From Takakia lepidozioides (lineage: Eukaryota > Streptophyta > Takakiopsida > Takakiales > Takakiaceae): 64,000 nucleotides of DNA. The position numbers and the translations under genes are program-made. The DNA is taken from NCBI GenBank assembly GCA_030704615.1, contig CM060731.1, positions 2,358,001 to 2,422,000 on the forward strand. The letters are read 5' to 3'. The notes under the pieces were generated by a model. It searched no databases, was not told where the DNA came from, and saw only the letters and a list, made by a program, of their open reading frames with translations. Of this stretch, positions 54,501 through 64,000 are shown one piece after another (the stretch's first letter is position 1; each line of letters begins with the position of its first letter).

Positions 54501-55456
54501 AACTTCATATCCGCCTCCGACATTACGTCTGTTGCAGGGGGGTTCTCCGGCAGCCCACTAGGACTGCCAAATCCAGCCTGTATGCTCCGGGTTTGGGGCC
54601 TGGGGATGTCCGGGAGGATGTCATCCTGGTCAGAAAGCTCCCTCTCGTCGTCCTCAACATGGTCAACCACCAGCGGAAGCACCTTGAGCACTCTCCCCGT
54701 CTCTACTGCCCTCTCCCCGGCTTCACCTCAAACTCCCACAATCCGTGCTCTTTGTGGTGTTCTTTCCCCTCCTCCAGTCTCCACCGTATGGGTAATTGCG
54801 GGGGCTGCTCCCACCCGCAATGGTGTAACCGGTAAGGATGCAGCCGGTGTGTTACTGCCTGTTTCTGGTGTCTTGGAGGGATCCACCGTCTTTGTGCATC
54901 CCTCGCTTACATGGGCATCTGTCATTTTGACACCCCTGGCCACTTCAGTGGCCTTTTTTCTTGCCTCCTGGCTAGCCTTCTGTCTCGCCTGTTCTTTTGC
55001 CCTCTCTTTTTCCCTCTCACGGGCCTTCTGTTTCTTACTAGGGGTAGCAGCAGGGGAGGCCTCCAGGACAACCACCTTTGTTTGAGGCGAACTGACACCC
55101 TCACGCACCCTGCTCACTCCCCCCTCCGCAGCCTGTGACGGCTCTCTCGCCGGGGATTACATGTGCTTGGCTTTCTTCTTCTTCTTTGCGTGGGCGGGCC
55201 CTACTACATATGCATCAGCTTCCTCCATTGTCGGATCTGCTGTCCTCATCCGACGCCCTTCACCTGCCATGCCGCCTGCACCAACCTCCCGAATGCCTAT
55301 TCTGGCGTACTCTCGCTGCAGGTCCTCCCGTCCACCAACAAAATGAGCAAGATTTTGTTTGCCCTCCCACCCCAAGTTGGGCGATCCAAACATGCGAAGC
55401 ACCAGCTCCGACATCTGCTGCCGTCGACTCTCCGACTCCACCATCGCAACCACCAT
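51552..55456 (-). pseudogene. ParB-like/methyltransferase-like gene, 5' part (copy B)
   Basis: Minus strand, one frame over 55117-53984 with three TGA stops (54730, 54326 and near 54230), each where TGG is likely. A basic K/R/E-rich N-terminal part is followed by a ParB/sulfiredoxin-like domain: KLRIPLCRLVSL, DIDKLKFSFREGY, FYVWDDNHRLLAW at about 54154-54110 (family form D-G-N-H-R), then VECVVLKVA. A donor GTAAGTTAC follows at 53983. Later exons begin at about 53866, 53575, 53200 and 52983 with clear AG acceptors. A donor at 52763 and acceptor at 52315 lead to CPWYVDLPPG and the linker before the methyltransferase domain, where the copy is cut. ParB-like domains bind or cut DNA; the ParB plus beta-class methyltransferase order is known from bacterial and phage proteins. 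Confidence 0.6.
52350..52690. repeat. Palindromic GGCGCC repeats inside an intron (copy B)
   Basis: GGAAAAATGGCGCC/GGCGCCATTTTTCC-type blocks with CCGAAAATGGCTAAGTCCC linkers, about five cores, between donor 52763 and acceptor 52315. Same place as 10785-11395 in copy A, fewer units. Confidence 0.85.
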
Positions 55457-56039
55457 CGCAACAATCGTGGAACAACAATGAAAACAAAATCAAGTATGGA
55501 GTGGCATGGAACCAAACCCAAGCAATGCCTAACAATCACATGCAGAAGCAGCAGAAGGATGCCAAAACAAACAAAACAAAGCGAAGAAGACCGCACATGT
55601 TACACAAAGCGAAAGAGGAAGGGGCTTGCCTGAGAGTGCTCGCCTTCAGTTGGCGCGGGCTATGAGCAAGACAAGGGGATCTCCTGCTGGAGCTTCAGTT
55701 TGGCCATGCGAGACGTTGGACGCCGCCCGTAGTACAAAGGCTTCAGTTTGCACTGCGGTCTGGATGTGGGGTTTCTCTCAGGAGAGCCACGCCCTTCTCC
55801 ACGCGGCATAAGTCCCAGTAAAAGAAAAAATCTCCCGCAGAATGCGTGCGTACAGGCCTTGAATGGAACTTCATCCACCCGTCACATCGGGTGTCGAAGG
55901 CGTATCCGGGAAGCAAGCGCGGAATCCGTGTGGAACATCCGGTTCAAAACCGACGGCGGAGGACATTTAATGCGCAACTGCGCCCTTAAATGTCATAGGT
56001 ATGGAGGTCGGCCACAGGCGCCACCTGGCCCACCCTCCC
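55457..56039. promoter_or_regulatory. 5' flank of methyltransferase-like gene, shared by both copies
   Basis: Conserved with 10.2-10.62 kb in copy A although it is non-coding or 5' UTR. It includes the inverted repeat ACATTTAATGCGCAACTGCG with CGCCCTTAAATGT at about 55962-55994. No clear TATA box is seen for the minus-strand gene. Frames in this stretch are not conserved between the copies. Confidence 0.4.
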
Positions 56040-56340
56040 CCCGAGAATTCATCATTCGTCCGTTGGATGAAAAAAACGGCGCCAATTTCCATCCAGCGGA
56101 TGAAGTAGGACGCAACGTGGCCCTCCCTCCGCCCGAGACGTTCTCATCCAGAAGCCGCCGGATGGAAAACAGGCGCCGAATTTCCATCCTTCAAGTACGG
56201 CATAGCGCGGCCGGATGGAAAACTGGTGCCGAATTTCATCTAGCATGCCGAATGGAAAACCGGTGCCGAATTTCCATCCTGCAGGTAATTCGGTCCACCT
56301 CATGGATGGAAAACCGGCACCGAATTTGTCTCTAGCGGAC
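56040..56340. repeat. Short palindromic array, 67-bp type (copy B)
   Basis: About four units with GGATGGAAAA..CGGCGCC or CGGTGCC centres and TTTCCATCC arms. Counterpart of 8700-10200 in copy A, which has about 22 units. Confidence 0.85.
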
Positions 56341-56459
56341 GACAATGGTGGGAATAACGTGCCAAAAAGTGGCCTGCAAGCAAAAAACTCTAAGTTTAGT
56401 GTCTAATTAGACAAAAAAACGCGAAAAACTTGATGCAACGACTGGAAATTTGTGATGAA

Positions 56460-56905
56460 GGGTCGATACGGGCGTCTGTGGATGGATACTCGGCGCCGTT
56501 TTTCCATCCTGCAGATGATCTTTGTCGACCTCTCCCCCCGAGACGACTGCGTCCGGCCGACCTCGGATGGAAATTCGGCGCCGTTTTTCCATCCGGGGGA
56601 TGATCTCTGCCGGCCAGGTGTCGGCCCCTCCCCCCGAGACGACTTCATCCGGCCGACCTCGGATGGAAATTCGGCGCCGTTTTTCCATCTGGGGGATGAT
56701 CTCTATCGGCCAGGTGTCGGCCTCTCCCCCCGAGACGACTTCATCCGGCCGGCCTCGGATGGAAATTCGGCGCCGTTTTTCCAACCGGGGGATGATCTCT
56801 GTCGGCCAGGTGTCGGCCTCTGCCCCCGAGACGACTTCGTCCGAACGGCCTCGGATGGAAATTTGGCGCCGTTTTTCCGTCCGGGGGATGTTCTTTGGTA
56901 GGCAC
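56460..56905. repeat. Short palindromic array, 96-bp type (copy B)
   Basis: About five units with period near 96: CGGATGGAAATTCGGCGCCG, TTTTTCCATCC and CCCCCCGAGACGACTTC. Counterpart of 6350-8520 in copy A, which has about 22 units. Confidence 0.9.
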
Positions 56906-56972
56906 GTGGGGCCGTCACCCTCCGATTGGACGTCATGTCCAAGTAAATTCTGCGTCTCATTCCTGGGTACGG

Positions 56973-56982
56973 TTATATTAAA
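56973..56982 (+). promoter_or_regulatory. TATA-like element of transposase gene (copy B)
   Basis: TTATATTAAA in GC-rich sequence, 171 bases before the ATG at 57153; conserved in copy A at 6308-6317. Confidence 0.5.
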
Positions 56983-57152
56983 TGCTGCTCTTTTTCCTTG
57001 CCACTTGCCCGACCTTCGCTCGTGACCCACGCGTTTCAAACCGAGACAGCAACAACACTTCCTCGCTCCGAGCTCCTCTCACTTCTTCTCCCCTATACTC
57101 CCCATTCCTTGCGCACCCTCTTTGCTTCCTGACAGCCCTTTCAATAGTCGGC

Positions 57153-60100
57153 GATGGCGTGTCGGGATCCCAGTAACTGGCCAAACAAGCATCTCACCCC
57201 GTGGGACTTCTCGCCCAAGTTAGGGGATATTTTCATATACCTGCAGATTGGATAGACCACTCTCAGGAGGGTCCACCTGTCCGCTCTTGAGTACCCTCCT
57301 GGCTTCCACGATCTGCCTCGCGGGGACGGGCTTGCGCGGCTTTGGTGCCTGTGAATCGTTGATCTGCAGTATCCGCCTACATGGAACATCCCCAAAAGCC
57401 GCACGACCTTCCTACATCATTGGAGGTGCTGCCAGTGGGCCTACGAGGATTGCATCGGGTGTACGTACATGCCAGAGAGGATTCCATCGCAAATAGTGTA
57501 TGGGGACATTCTCATAAGCTATGAGGATGAGTCCTATGGACACAGAGTGTCCACAACAAAGATCTCGATTTACGATGGTGCATATATCGGAGGACATGAC
57601 ACCGTTGTCCACTACACCAAAGGAGAACGGGCTACATCCATTGTCTTCACCTACCGACACCCTGTCAGTCATGAGCTTGTTGAGAGGCCAATCGAGGTTC
57701 CAGCTTCTTAGTGAGAATAGTGCAACACGGGAGAAAATTCCCAACTTACCTGAGCATGGATGGCATGCATACTTTTGACTTCCCTCGGCTTGTGAGGGCA
57801 TGCATACTTGTCACAATTCATTATTAATAAAAATGTCTCATTTGAACCAAAGTTCCACTTTTTGCGCAATGTTGCATTTTGTTGAATGTTGACTTTTGGC
57901 AGCGAGGGTCTGGCACTCAATCTTGCAATCAGACCCACTGGAATGCCACCTCTGTCAGTTCCCTCTGTCCATGGGGAAGGTGCTTGCACACTCGCCCCCC
58001 CACACTTCTTGTCAGACGCCGTAATTATAGGTTTGCGCAACACATCTGCACAGGTCATATACCTTCTAACTGCATACCATTGGCAGTTATTGCGCAAAGG
58101 CCAGGGGCCGCATCCCGGAGACAAGGTTCATTAACACTCTGACAGTGGATTTTTTGGAGAGTGGGCTCCCCGGATTTGTGAATAGGCTTCGTCGCTGGAA
58201 AAATCGGCCCTGCATTCCTTCCCCTCGTTGCATCCCCCTTCTCCCAGGGCGCTTGCCCGAACGCCGTCCTGGCAGTCTTGTGTGCATATATCCCATGGCA
58301 GAAAACCCGAGCGCTATAGTGTATTGCCCTCCTCACGAGCATAGAGCTACATTTCCGTGCAGAGGGGAGATCTGCCGGGTGATGGAGAAATACCTCTGCG
58401 TTCGATACCACCTGAAACCGGGGTCGGTATTTTTGGAGGAGGAAATGAAGGATTCAAACGGAGTTGTAGTCAAAAGTATTGTTGTGCTCCACGATGATTT
58501 CGGCGACGGCAGGGAATGGCGAGTTCCACCATCGGACAACGTCATATACAGGGCTGTTGGGGACTTCATTTGCCCGCCAAATGCGCCTTCTATACTGGCG
58601 CCTTCCACGAAACAATCCGCGAATCAGACAGTGGGTACCTCAAATAGAGAAGTCTGCAACAAAGTAAATATCAATGAAGATGAGCGAGAACCGGGTTGTT
58701 CACAACCTGTCCGACTCAGAGGAGGTCATGGAAGTTCCGAGATCATCCTGGAGATCAGGCAAGTCCTCAATGGACATCAGCGGACGAGGGAGTCATATTC
58801 CCAGCACGAGCACAACAGTTCGATCCATTCTTGAAATTCTACGAGGGCTTCACATGGAGGGACACCGCTCGGAGCTGGCTGGGTTGGACTACAGCAAGTT
58901 CGCAATTAAATCCGTTACATGCCTTCCCGCATACGTCGACGGTAATATCTTCTTTGAGTTCCCTCCTCGAACGGACTATTCGAGGGCGTCCGGAATGTTG
59001 ACAGATATGGATAGGAAACATGACGGTCATCCTTGGTGCGTCACCAAAACACCAGCATGAAGATGCTCGATGGTGTGCGGGTGCGCTACGTTATTTGTGC
59101 AGGCGCGTTGCGGTGTTTCTCCCCAACTTGCTTCCACTTTAAATCCAGAGGTCTCAGGAACGAGACGGATTGGATAGGCACAGCTCATCAACCATTTCGA
59201 GCTCAGGAGAAGGTTCCAAACTCCACATTTAAGTGTGCGCATTGCAAAAAACCACCACATTGCATGTCTGTTTGTAATGCCAAGCAGTTCTATGTGTTGC
59301 ACCGTTTCCCTGACCTCACATGAGCTTGCATACACGTTGATTCCCATTCTCACAAATTGGCGAGGGAGAACTCGCAGGAGTGCCCACGAGGCAGAGCAGC
59401 TCGTTCAGGAGGAGGTTAAGTTGAGATCTAGTGCCAAACCCAAACAGATATAGCTGCAGGCCGTCCATAAGATGGCATTTGCCAGAATTATGTCGGAAGA
59501 CGGCTCCGACATAGTTCCTCTCGATGAGAAGGAAATGGAGGCATTGTTGGAGTCAGTGTCCCATGTCTGTTCACCGAATGTAACCACATTGTCTCCTGCA
59601 AACAGAAAATTGGCCGTGGCTCGGATATGCATTTCATTCTAGAGGTGAAGCGACGATGTGGATATGACTACATTCATGGAAGTAGGTTTTCAAGACAAGG
59701 GACTGAGGTAGATCATTGTTTCGTATTCAAAATGTCCACGTGTGGGCCTGGCAGCGGCGTCGAACTAGTCGACCGGATGACGAGTGGAGACTTGTCAAAC
59801 AGTTGGGTCATGTTCGACCATATCAAGCGAATTACAAATCACCAGTGGGTGACAATGGGTGCACATGTCTACGACACCCACTGCAGGATGCTAATGACAA
59901 TTGCTATTTGTGAGATGAAAGGAGAGGACACACAATCGGAGATGCTTCTTTGGCAGGGAATAAACGAACAGATGACAGGGGCGGGATCACCCCCTCCCAA
60001 TTTCCGTGGTTTCATGGCGGACAACGCACAAGAAAATTGTGTTGTCATCCGAAGGGTGTACGGGGAAGACCCCAATGTTTCTGCAGAGCTTGTCGCAGTA

Positions 60101-61879
60101 CACAACCAAGCTCATGGCGCCAGATTTCAGAGAGGAGCACCGTTCCATGTGTCTTGCGTGGAAGCGTGCTCCCACCTTGGATGATGCAAAGACACAATTT
60201 GCATGTATACGGGCTTGGTGGACAACGTCAAGTGCTGTTAAGAAATCAGACGAGGGAGCAATGGTCAGTTGGCTAGCATGGTGACATTATCGTTTCCTCC
60301 AGTTCGGCGACTATATGCGGGAGGTGAGTTGGACAAATTCGCGTCCCGTTGAATATTATGCTAGTCATTATTTGTAACTTGCTTGTAACCTCAATATGTG
60401 CATATGCATGAAATGTGTCTCGACTCCGACATCGACATGCCGACAACAAACATGGCCGAATCAATACATTCTTCCTGGCGTGCCTCCTCTGCGGCGCATC
60501 TGGTGGACATCCTCACTGCCACAACGGAGGACATTGTGAGGTCAATTATGCAGCAATGCAGGTACAACGAGTTCTTGAAAGGGAAACAGTGGGGCTTGGG
60601 GCCGGACAGACAGGAAATGCTGATGCGGACTGCCTCCAGATCAAAAAATCCTCAGAAGTAGGTGACAGCCTTGTGAGAGGGTCTTCAGGACACGCCATTG
60701 CTTTGAAGAGGCCAACACTTGGAAGGAGATGCTCACACCCGTCCAGTGAGACGAAGACTTGACGAGACACCTGGCGGAGAAGAGGATTCATGGCGAGCTG
60801 ACAAGAATATTCGCACGCTCCCTCGTGGTCCCGTGATGTTGCCCGAGGAGGTCTCGTCGAGCACCGCAAGTCCTGCACGTTCAAGATCGCCATCTCCTTT
60901 GAGCACAGGGCACGTACCCGAGGAACATAACGAGCCATATGTAATAACGCAGTACAACATACCCATATGGAGACAAGAGTGTCGGAGTCACAGTGGAGAA
61001 TTGCAAGGACATTGCCGGCATTTCGAGGGAAGTGTTGCGCCATCCGGGTGGATACGAGAGCACGCTGTGGTAAGATGATTCGGAGGAACCCACACGGTGC
61101 TGTACTTGCACCTTGTTTCAGCGGCAGATTTTTGACTCCCACATTTTCTCACGCCACAACGCAGACGTTTTGGTTCTGTAGGCACGACATAATGACCTGT
61201 GTATTTGGCAAGCCCAAGTACGGGATTCAGGGAATGTCGGAGCCTCCGGGAGTCTGGCCTGCTGCACCGGGTTGCAACCTCTTTCAGAATGAGGCGAATG
61301 CTCTTTCTGCAGCATGATTTTGAATGGTGCAACGCACAGACGTCCCGGTCCACTCATTTCCAGTTCCTCAGACCTAACCAATGCAGACTGCTCGGTCCAG
61401 TAGAGACAGATTGGACAATTTTGCACATCCCACAAATGCGATTCGGAAGAGTGAAGAGATGACACCCTCCCAATAAGTTGAATGAGACTCGGATTGCCAA
61501 TGCTCTTGGGATGGCTTGCACTATTCAGAGCTCCATGGACGTACCCCTACCCGGCCTTGGGCGTGTTTATCGGATGGCAATGGCCGGCTCAGCTGTACGC
61601 GACGACGCATACACAATTACGATTGGAGTGGAGCCGACTTGCAATTGTACGGACTTCTCGTTGATGGAAGCAAAGAAGAGGTCAAAGTATTATCCGTGCA
61701 AGCATCTGTATTACATTTATCTGAAGAGGTTGAGGATGAATTTGACTATTGATGACTTTATTCATGCACCAGCGTTGAGCGTTAACGAGCTGCACAAACT
61801 CCTCCAAATTCCAGAAATCATTGATGGGGCAAATGGAATCCACAATATGGATATTTGCAATTGCATTTTGATGCATTAG
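57153..61879 (+). pseudogene. MULE-type transposase gene with SWIM finger (copy B)
   Basis: Multi-exon gene from the ATG at 57153 (MACRDPSN). Early parts include a cysteine cluster CCQWAYEDCIGC; an intron is likely at 57712-57901. A new block at 58295-58830 starts MAENPSAIVYCPPHEH. A zinc-finger-like region (FKCAHCKKPPHCMSVC) lies near 59.25 kb. The catalytic domain has the first D at 59873 (HVYDTHCRM), the second at 60020 (GFMADNAQENC) and E at 60458 (TTNMAESIHSSW) after an intron near 60322-60400. A SWIM finger at 61640-61705 (C-x-C, then C-x-H) closes the protein. This is the D-D-E plus SWIM order of MULE transposases, which cut and paste the element. Frameshifts near 58.83, 59.05 and 60.08 kb and several stops make it inactive. 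Confidence 0.75.
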
Positions 61880-62094
61880 ACTTTGTTTTGCAGTGTAATG
61901 AAATGCACCCCAAAACTCATGGAATAAGATAGACAATATTAAAGTATGTCTTTTAAACATTATGGACTGCTGGATATCCGTTGTCGTCCAGTAGCAATTC
62001 AATGTCGAAACAGAATCAATACAAAGATGGCGGCAGGAAAAATTTGCAAATCTTCCAGAAAACTGAGTTCCAACAGTTGCAGTTGTGGGGGCAA

Positions 62095-62425
62095 TTTCTG
62101 GAAAAATGGCGCCGAATTTCCCTATTTTGGGCCGAAAACTGGCTAAGTCCCAACATGTACGGGAATGATGTCTGGAAAAATGGCGCCGAATTTCTAGTTA
62201 CATGGCCCAGAACTGCCCAACATCTGTGCAATCTCCGGCACCATGTACCGAAATTCGGCGCCACATTTCCAAATTTTGGGCTTACACTTCAATCATGTTG
62301 GGACCTATAGCCACGAAATTCGACACCATTTTTCGCCAGAGACACCTATTACTGTGAAATACGTCGCAGATTTCTCCGGTTGCGGAATCTATTACCGCAA
62401 AATTCGGCGCCATTTTTGCAGATGT
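62095..62425. repeat. Subterminal GGCGCC palindromes (copy B)
   Basis: Five spaced blocks, for example CTGGAAAAATGGCGCCGAAT twice, GAAATTCGGCGCCACATTTC and GCAAAATTCGGCGCCATTTT, between the transposase stop and the end of the element. Spacing about 60-80 bases. The last-but-one has GACACC for GGCGCC. Confidence 0.8.
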
Positions 62426-62434
62426 CACTCGGAA

Positions 62435-62648
62435 TTCGCATGAGCGGAAGACGAAATATCATGAGCACGGCTCTCAAAACTACAATTTCTACTTCAAACA
62501 ATGAATATTATATTTTTTCTGACACATTCCATTAAAATAATATTTTTAATGTTTTTTATTTCCAGAATTTGTACTTCTGCTCATGAAAACCGATTGTCTT
62601 ACTACTCCGCTCATGCCGCTCATGCTCATGAAATAGCTACCTCTTTGG
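62435..62648. repeat. Terminus of transposon copy B with GCTCATG repeats
   Basis: Scattered GCTCATG copies, then a cluster at 62606-62632 and GAAATAGCTACCTCT. Reversed, AGAGGTAGCTATTTCATGAG is an imperfect partner of the copy A end (CAGGGGGCTGCTATTTCATG). The exact last base is uncertain. Confidence 0.6.
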
Positions 62649-63238
62649 TCTTTTAAGAGGGGGGGAATGGATGTGCATGCAACACCCGGTTCAACCAAGT
62701 CATATATGCAGTCGGTGAGCTAGTCAACTACTTATTTCAGCTTTCCATCCATTTGTAGATGGTTTAGGTTCCAAATTTACATTCTTTAGGGAGGCCCTGC
62801 TAGCTAGCAGAGCGCATCAAAGTGAGGTGGAGGCGGAAGAAACCCGTAAAAGGCAGCCATCACCCTCTTTATATTGTGTCTCAAGGCGGTGGTGGAGCCT
62901 TCTAGAAGGGGCCACCGCCTCATCCTCCTTATGGAAAGCTCTAGAACTAGAAGGAGGGCCCACCCTCCTACTTCTATGCTAGCTTCTACATAGCCTCCAT
63001 TCCTTCTTTCTCGCTTTACTTGACACCTCACAAGCCAAATTACCCCTACCCACACCCCTTTCTGCGCCATCCCATTCGTCCGACCATCCATCTCTTATTT
63101 TTGGAACTTCAAAAGAATCCCTCGTCAATGAAATTGCTCTACATATTTAAGGGGATCCCATAGTTTTATGTGGGTTGATTTGCATTCATGGTCGTCTTGT
63201 TTTGGCTTGGGCTCTTTAGCCTCTGGCATAAGGAAACA
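62649..63238. other. Flanking DNA between two transposon ends
   Basis: No gene recognised. GGTGGAG/CTCCACC-type short inverted pieces are present around 62826-62960. Confidence 0.4.
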
Positions 63239-63350
63239 CAGGGGCTACTATTTCATGAGCATGAGCGTCATGCTCACTCATACTGTAACACACTTAGCTT
63301 TATTCGCGGAAATAGGGTGTCATTTCCACGGAATTAGGGTACAGAAATAC
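63239..63350 (+). repeat. Third transposon terminus, facing right
   Basis: CAGGGGCTACTATTTCATGA followed by GCATGAGCG, then two blocks GGAAATAGGG and ACGGAATTAGGG. This mirrors the end of copy A (CCCTATTTCCGTG twice, then GCTCATG repeats). It is therefore the gene-M-side end of another element or of a deletion derivative. Nothing like the genes follows within the window. Confidence 0.6.
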
Positions 63351-63700
63351 ACCTTTGTAATGTTTTTGTACCTTAAGAGCCACCTTGTAATGTATTTGTA
63401 GCTTAGGTCTCCACCTTCATAACTGTTGAATTGATGATGGACAGAGGTATTAAGTGGGTGCGGCCATTTTAAAGAAAATCTTGGTGTCTTGTTGATAGTA
63501 CAAGCAATTCAGAAATGCAAATGGGGGTTGTGTTTATGACATGTCAGAAAACCTTCCAAACCTTAACCTACCAAACCCCTATAACTTATGAGCAGTGCGC
63601 CTGCATGCAGAATCCATGATGAGAAACCTAAACTGGAAGAAGGTGAAGCATATTTCCAGAGCAAGTTCAAATTAAAATTGCAAGTGAAAACTCTAAGTCC
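63351..63700. other. No feature recognised
   Basis: Contains a near-duplicate pair CACCTTTGTAATGTTTTTGT and CACCTTGTAATGTATTTGT at 63350-63401. No coding frame. Confidence 0.4.
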
Positions 63701-63751
63701 CAACAATTGCTAAGGCATATCGTGAACGGTAGACTTTGCGGCACCCATAAC

Positions 63752-63944
63752 CGTGTAGTGTGAAAAGGTGGACGCGTTGCCGAAGCAAGCGTAACTTATG
63801 GTGTCGCTTGACCCCCATAGGGCTACTGCTTTCCAAGGAAGGTAGACACCGTAATGACTTCCAACAGGGTGGATTGAACCCACAACCACTCGTGAGAGGG
63901 TATTGTGCCCTTACCACTACATGTTGGTTGTCGTGTAGTGTGAA
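63752..63944 (-). mobile_element. tRNA-derived SINE with target duplication
   Basis: Minus strand. RNA polymerase III box A GTAGTGGTAAGG (63920-63909) and box B GGGTTCAATCC (63881-63871) lie about 30 bases apart, as in tRNA-derived SINEs of the Au type. The body is 63765-63931 (167 bases) and is flanked by identical 13-base copies CGTGTAGTGTGAA (63752-63764 and 63932-63944). The 3' end is a short run of T rather than a poly(A). No cloverleaf with paired acceptor stem is seen, so it is not a working tRNA gene. Confidence 0.75.
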
Positions 63945-64000
63945 CCAGCACCTGCACTGCCCGAAGATGAGGGTGAAGACCCTGTAGGGGAATCTACATC

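Larger units (their letters stand above)
51552..62648. mobile_element. Large MULE-like DNA transposon, copy B
   Basis: Inverted relative to copy A. Minus strand: ParB/methyltransferase-like gene, cut at 51552 after GAGCCTAAA. Plus strand: complete transposase gene. Between them are two short palindromic arrays; a third group of palindromes lies behind the transposase gene; and the right end carries GCTCATG repeats. The left end is lost, so no target duplication can be tested. With copy A it shows the whole layout, at least 13-14 kb when intact. Confidence 0.75.

Noticed and set aside
57412-57801. 129-codon minus-strand frame, also found in copy A
   Set aside because: Conserved only because both copies are related; it is antisense to the transposase frame with the VYGDILISYEDE block.
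63866-63931. A tRNA gene on the minus strand
   Set aside because: Boxes A and B are present but no paired acceptor stem is visible, and 13-base duplications flank a 167-base unit; a SINE explains this better.

Overview
The window is nuclear DNA of a land plant, and almost all of it is mobile-element sequence in several states of decay. Evidence for a plant: Tat-type Ty3/gypsy elements, a chromodomain Ty3/gypsy element with an initiator-Met primer site, fragments of PLS-type PPR genes, fragments of the plant-only DUF2921 family, and GT-AG introns. PPR fragments of this kind beside large LINE and MULE-like elements would suit a fern, lycophyte or bryophyte, but the species cannot be fixed from the sequence. 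All family calls are from reading translations and motifs; no search was run.

Layout. 1-0.6 kb: LINE endonuclease fragment. 0.6-0.72 kb: PPR fragment. 1.0-4.39 kb: Tat-like Ty3/gypsy pol. This is interrupted by copy A of a large DNA transposon (4.395-14.01 kb), then by what looks like the 3' part of a Tat-like element (extra coiled-coil ORF, polypurine tract, LTR; 14.0-16.95 kb). 16.96-17.98 kb: LINE 3' fragment. 17.99-20.15 kb: second Tat-like fragment. 20.15-22.11 kb: inverted arrays of AGTCGGCGCCGACT palindromes holding a small hAT-like MITE. 22.4-22.96 kb: a RING-H2 gene. 23.4-25.3 kb: Tat gag. 25.4-37.7 kb: a complete chromovirus inserted with a 5-bp target duplication into an older copy of the same family. 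37.8-43.2 kb: LINE fragments. 44.4-49.1 kb: gene debris (PPR, DUF2921 and an unrecognised multi-exon gene). 49.3-51.5 kb: hairpins and integrase fragments. 51.55-62.65 kb: copy B of the large DNA transposon, inverted relative to copy A. 63.24 kb: a third terminus of that kind. 63.77-63.93 kb: a tRNA-derived SINE.

The most interesting object is the large transposon seen as copies A and B. It carries two divergently transcribed multi-exon genes. One is a MULE-type transposase (D, D, E and a C-terminal SWIM zinc finger). The other reads as a ParB/sulfiredoxin-like domain followed by a beta-class DNA N4/N6-methyltransferase-like domain. Between the promoters, in an intron of the methyltransferase-like gene and behind the transposase gene lie arrays of imperfect palindromes that all centre on GGCGCC. 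The termini carry clustered GCTCATG repeats. Copy A keeps the methyltransferase half and that end; copy B keeps the ParB half, the whole transposase and the other end. Both copies are broken by stops and frameshifts, so they are fossils of what may have been a self-methylating or self-regulating transposon.
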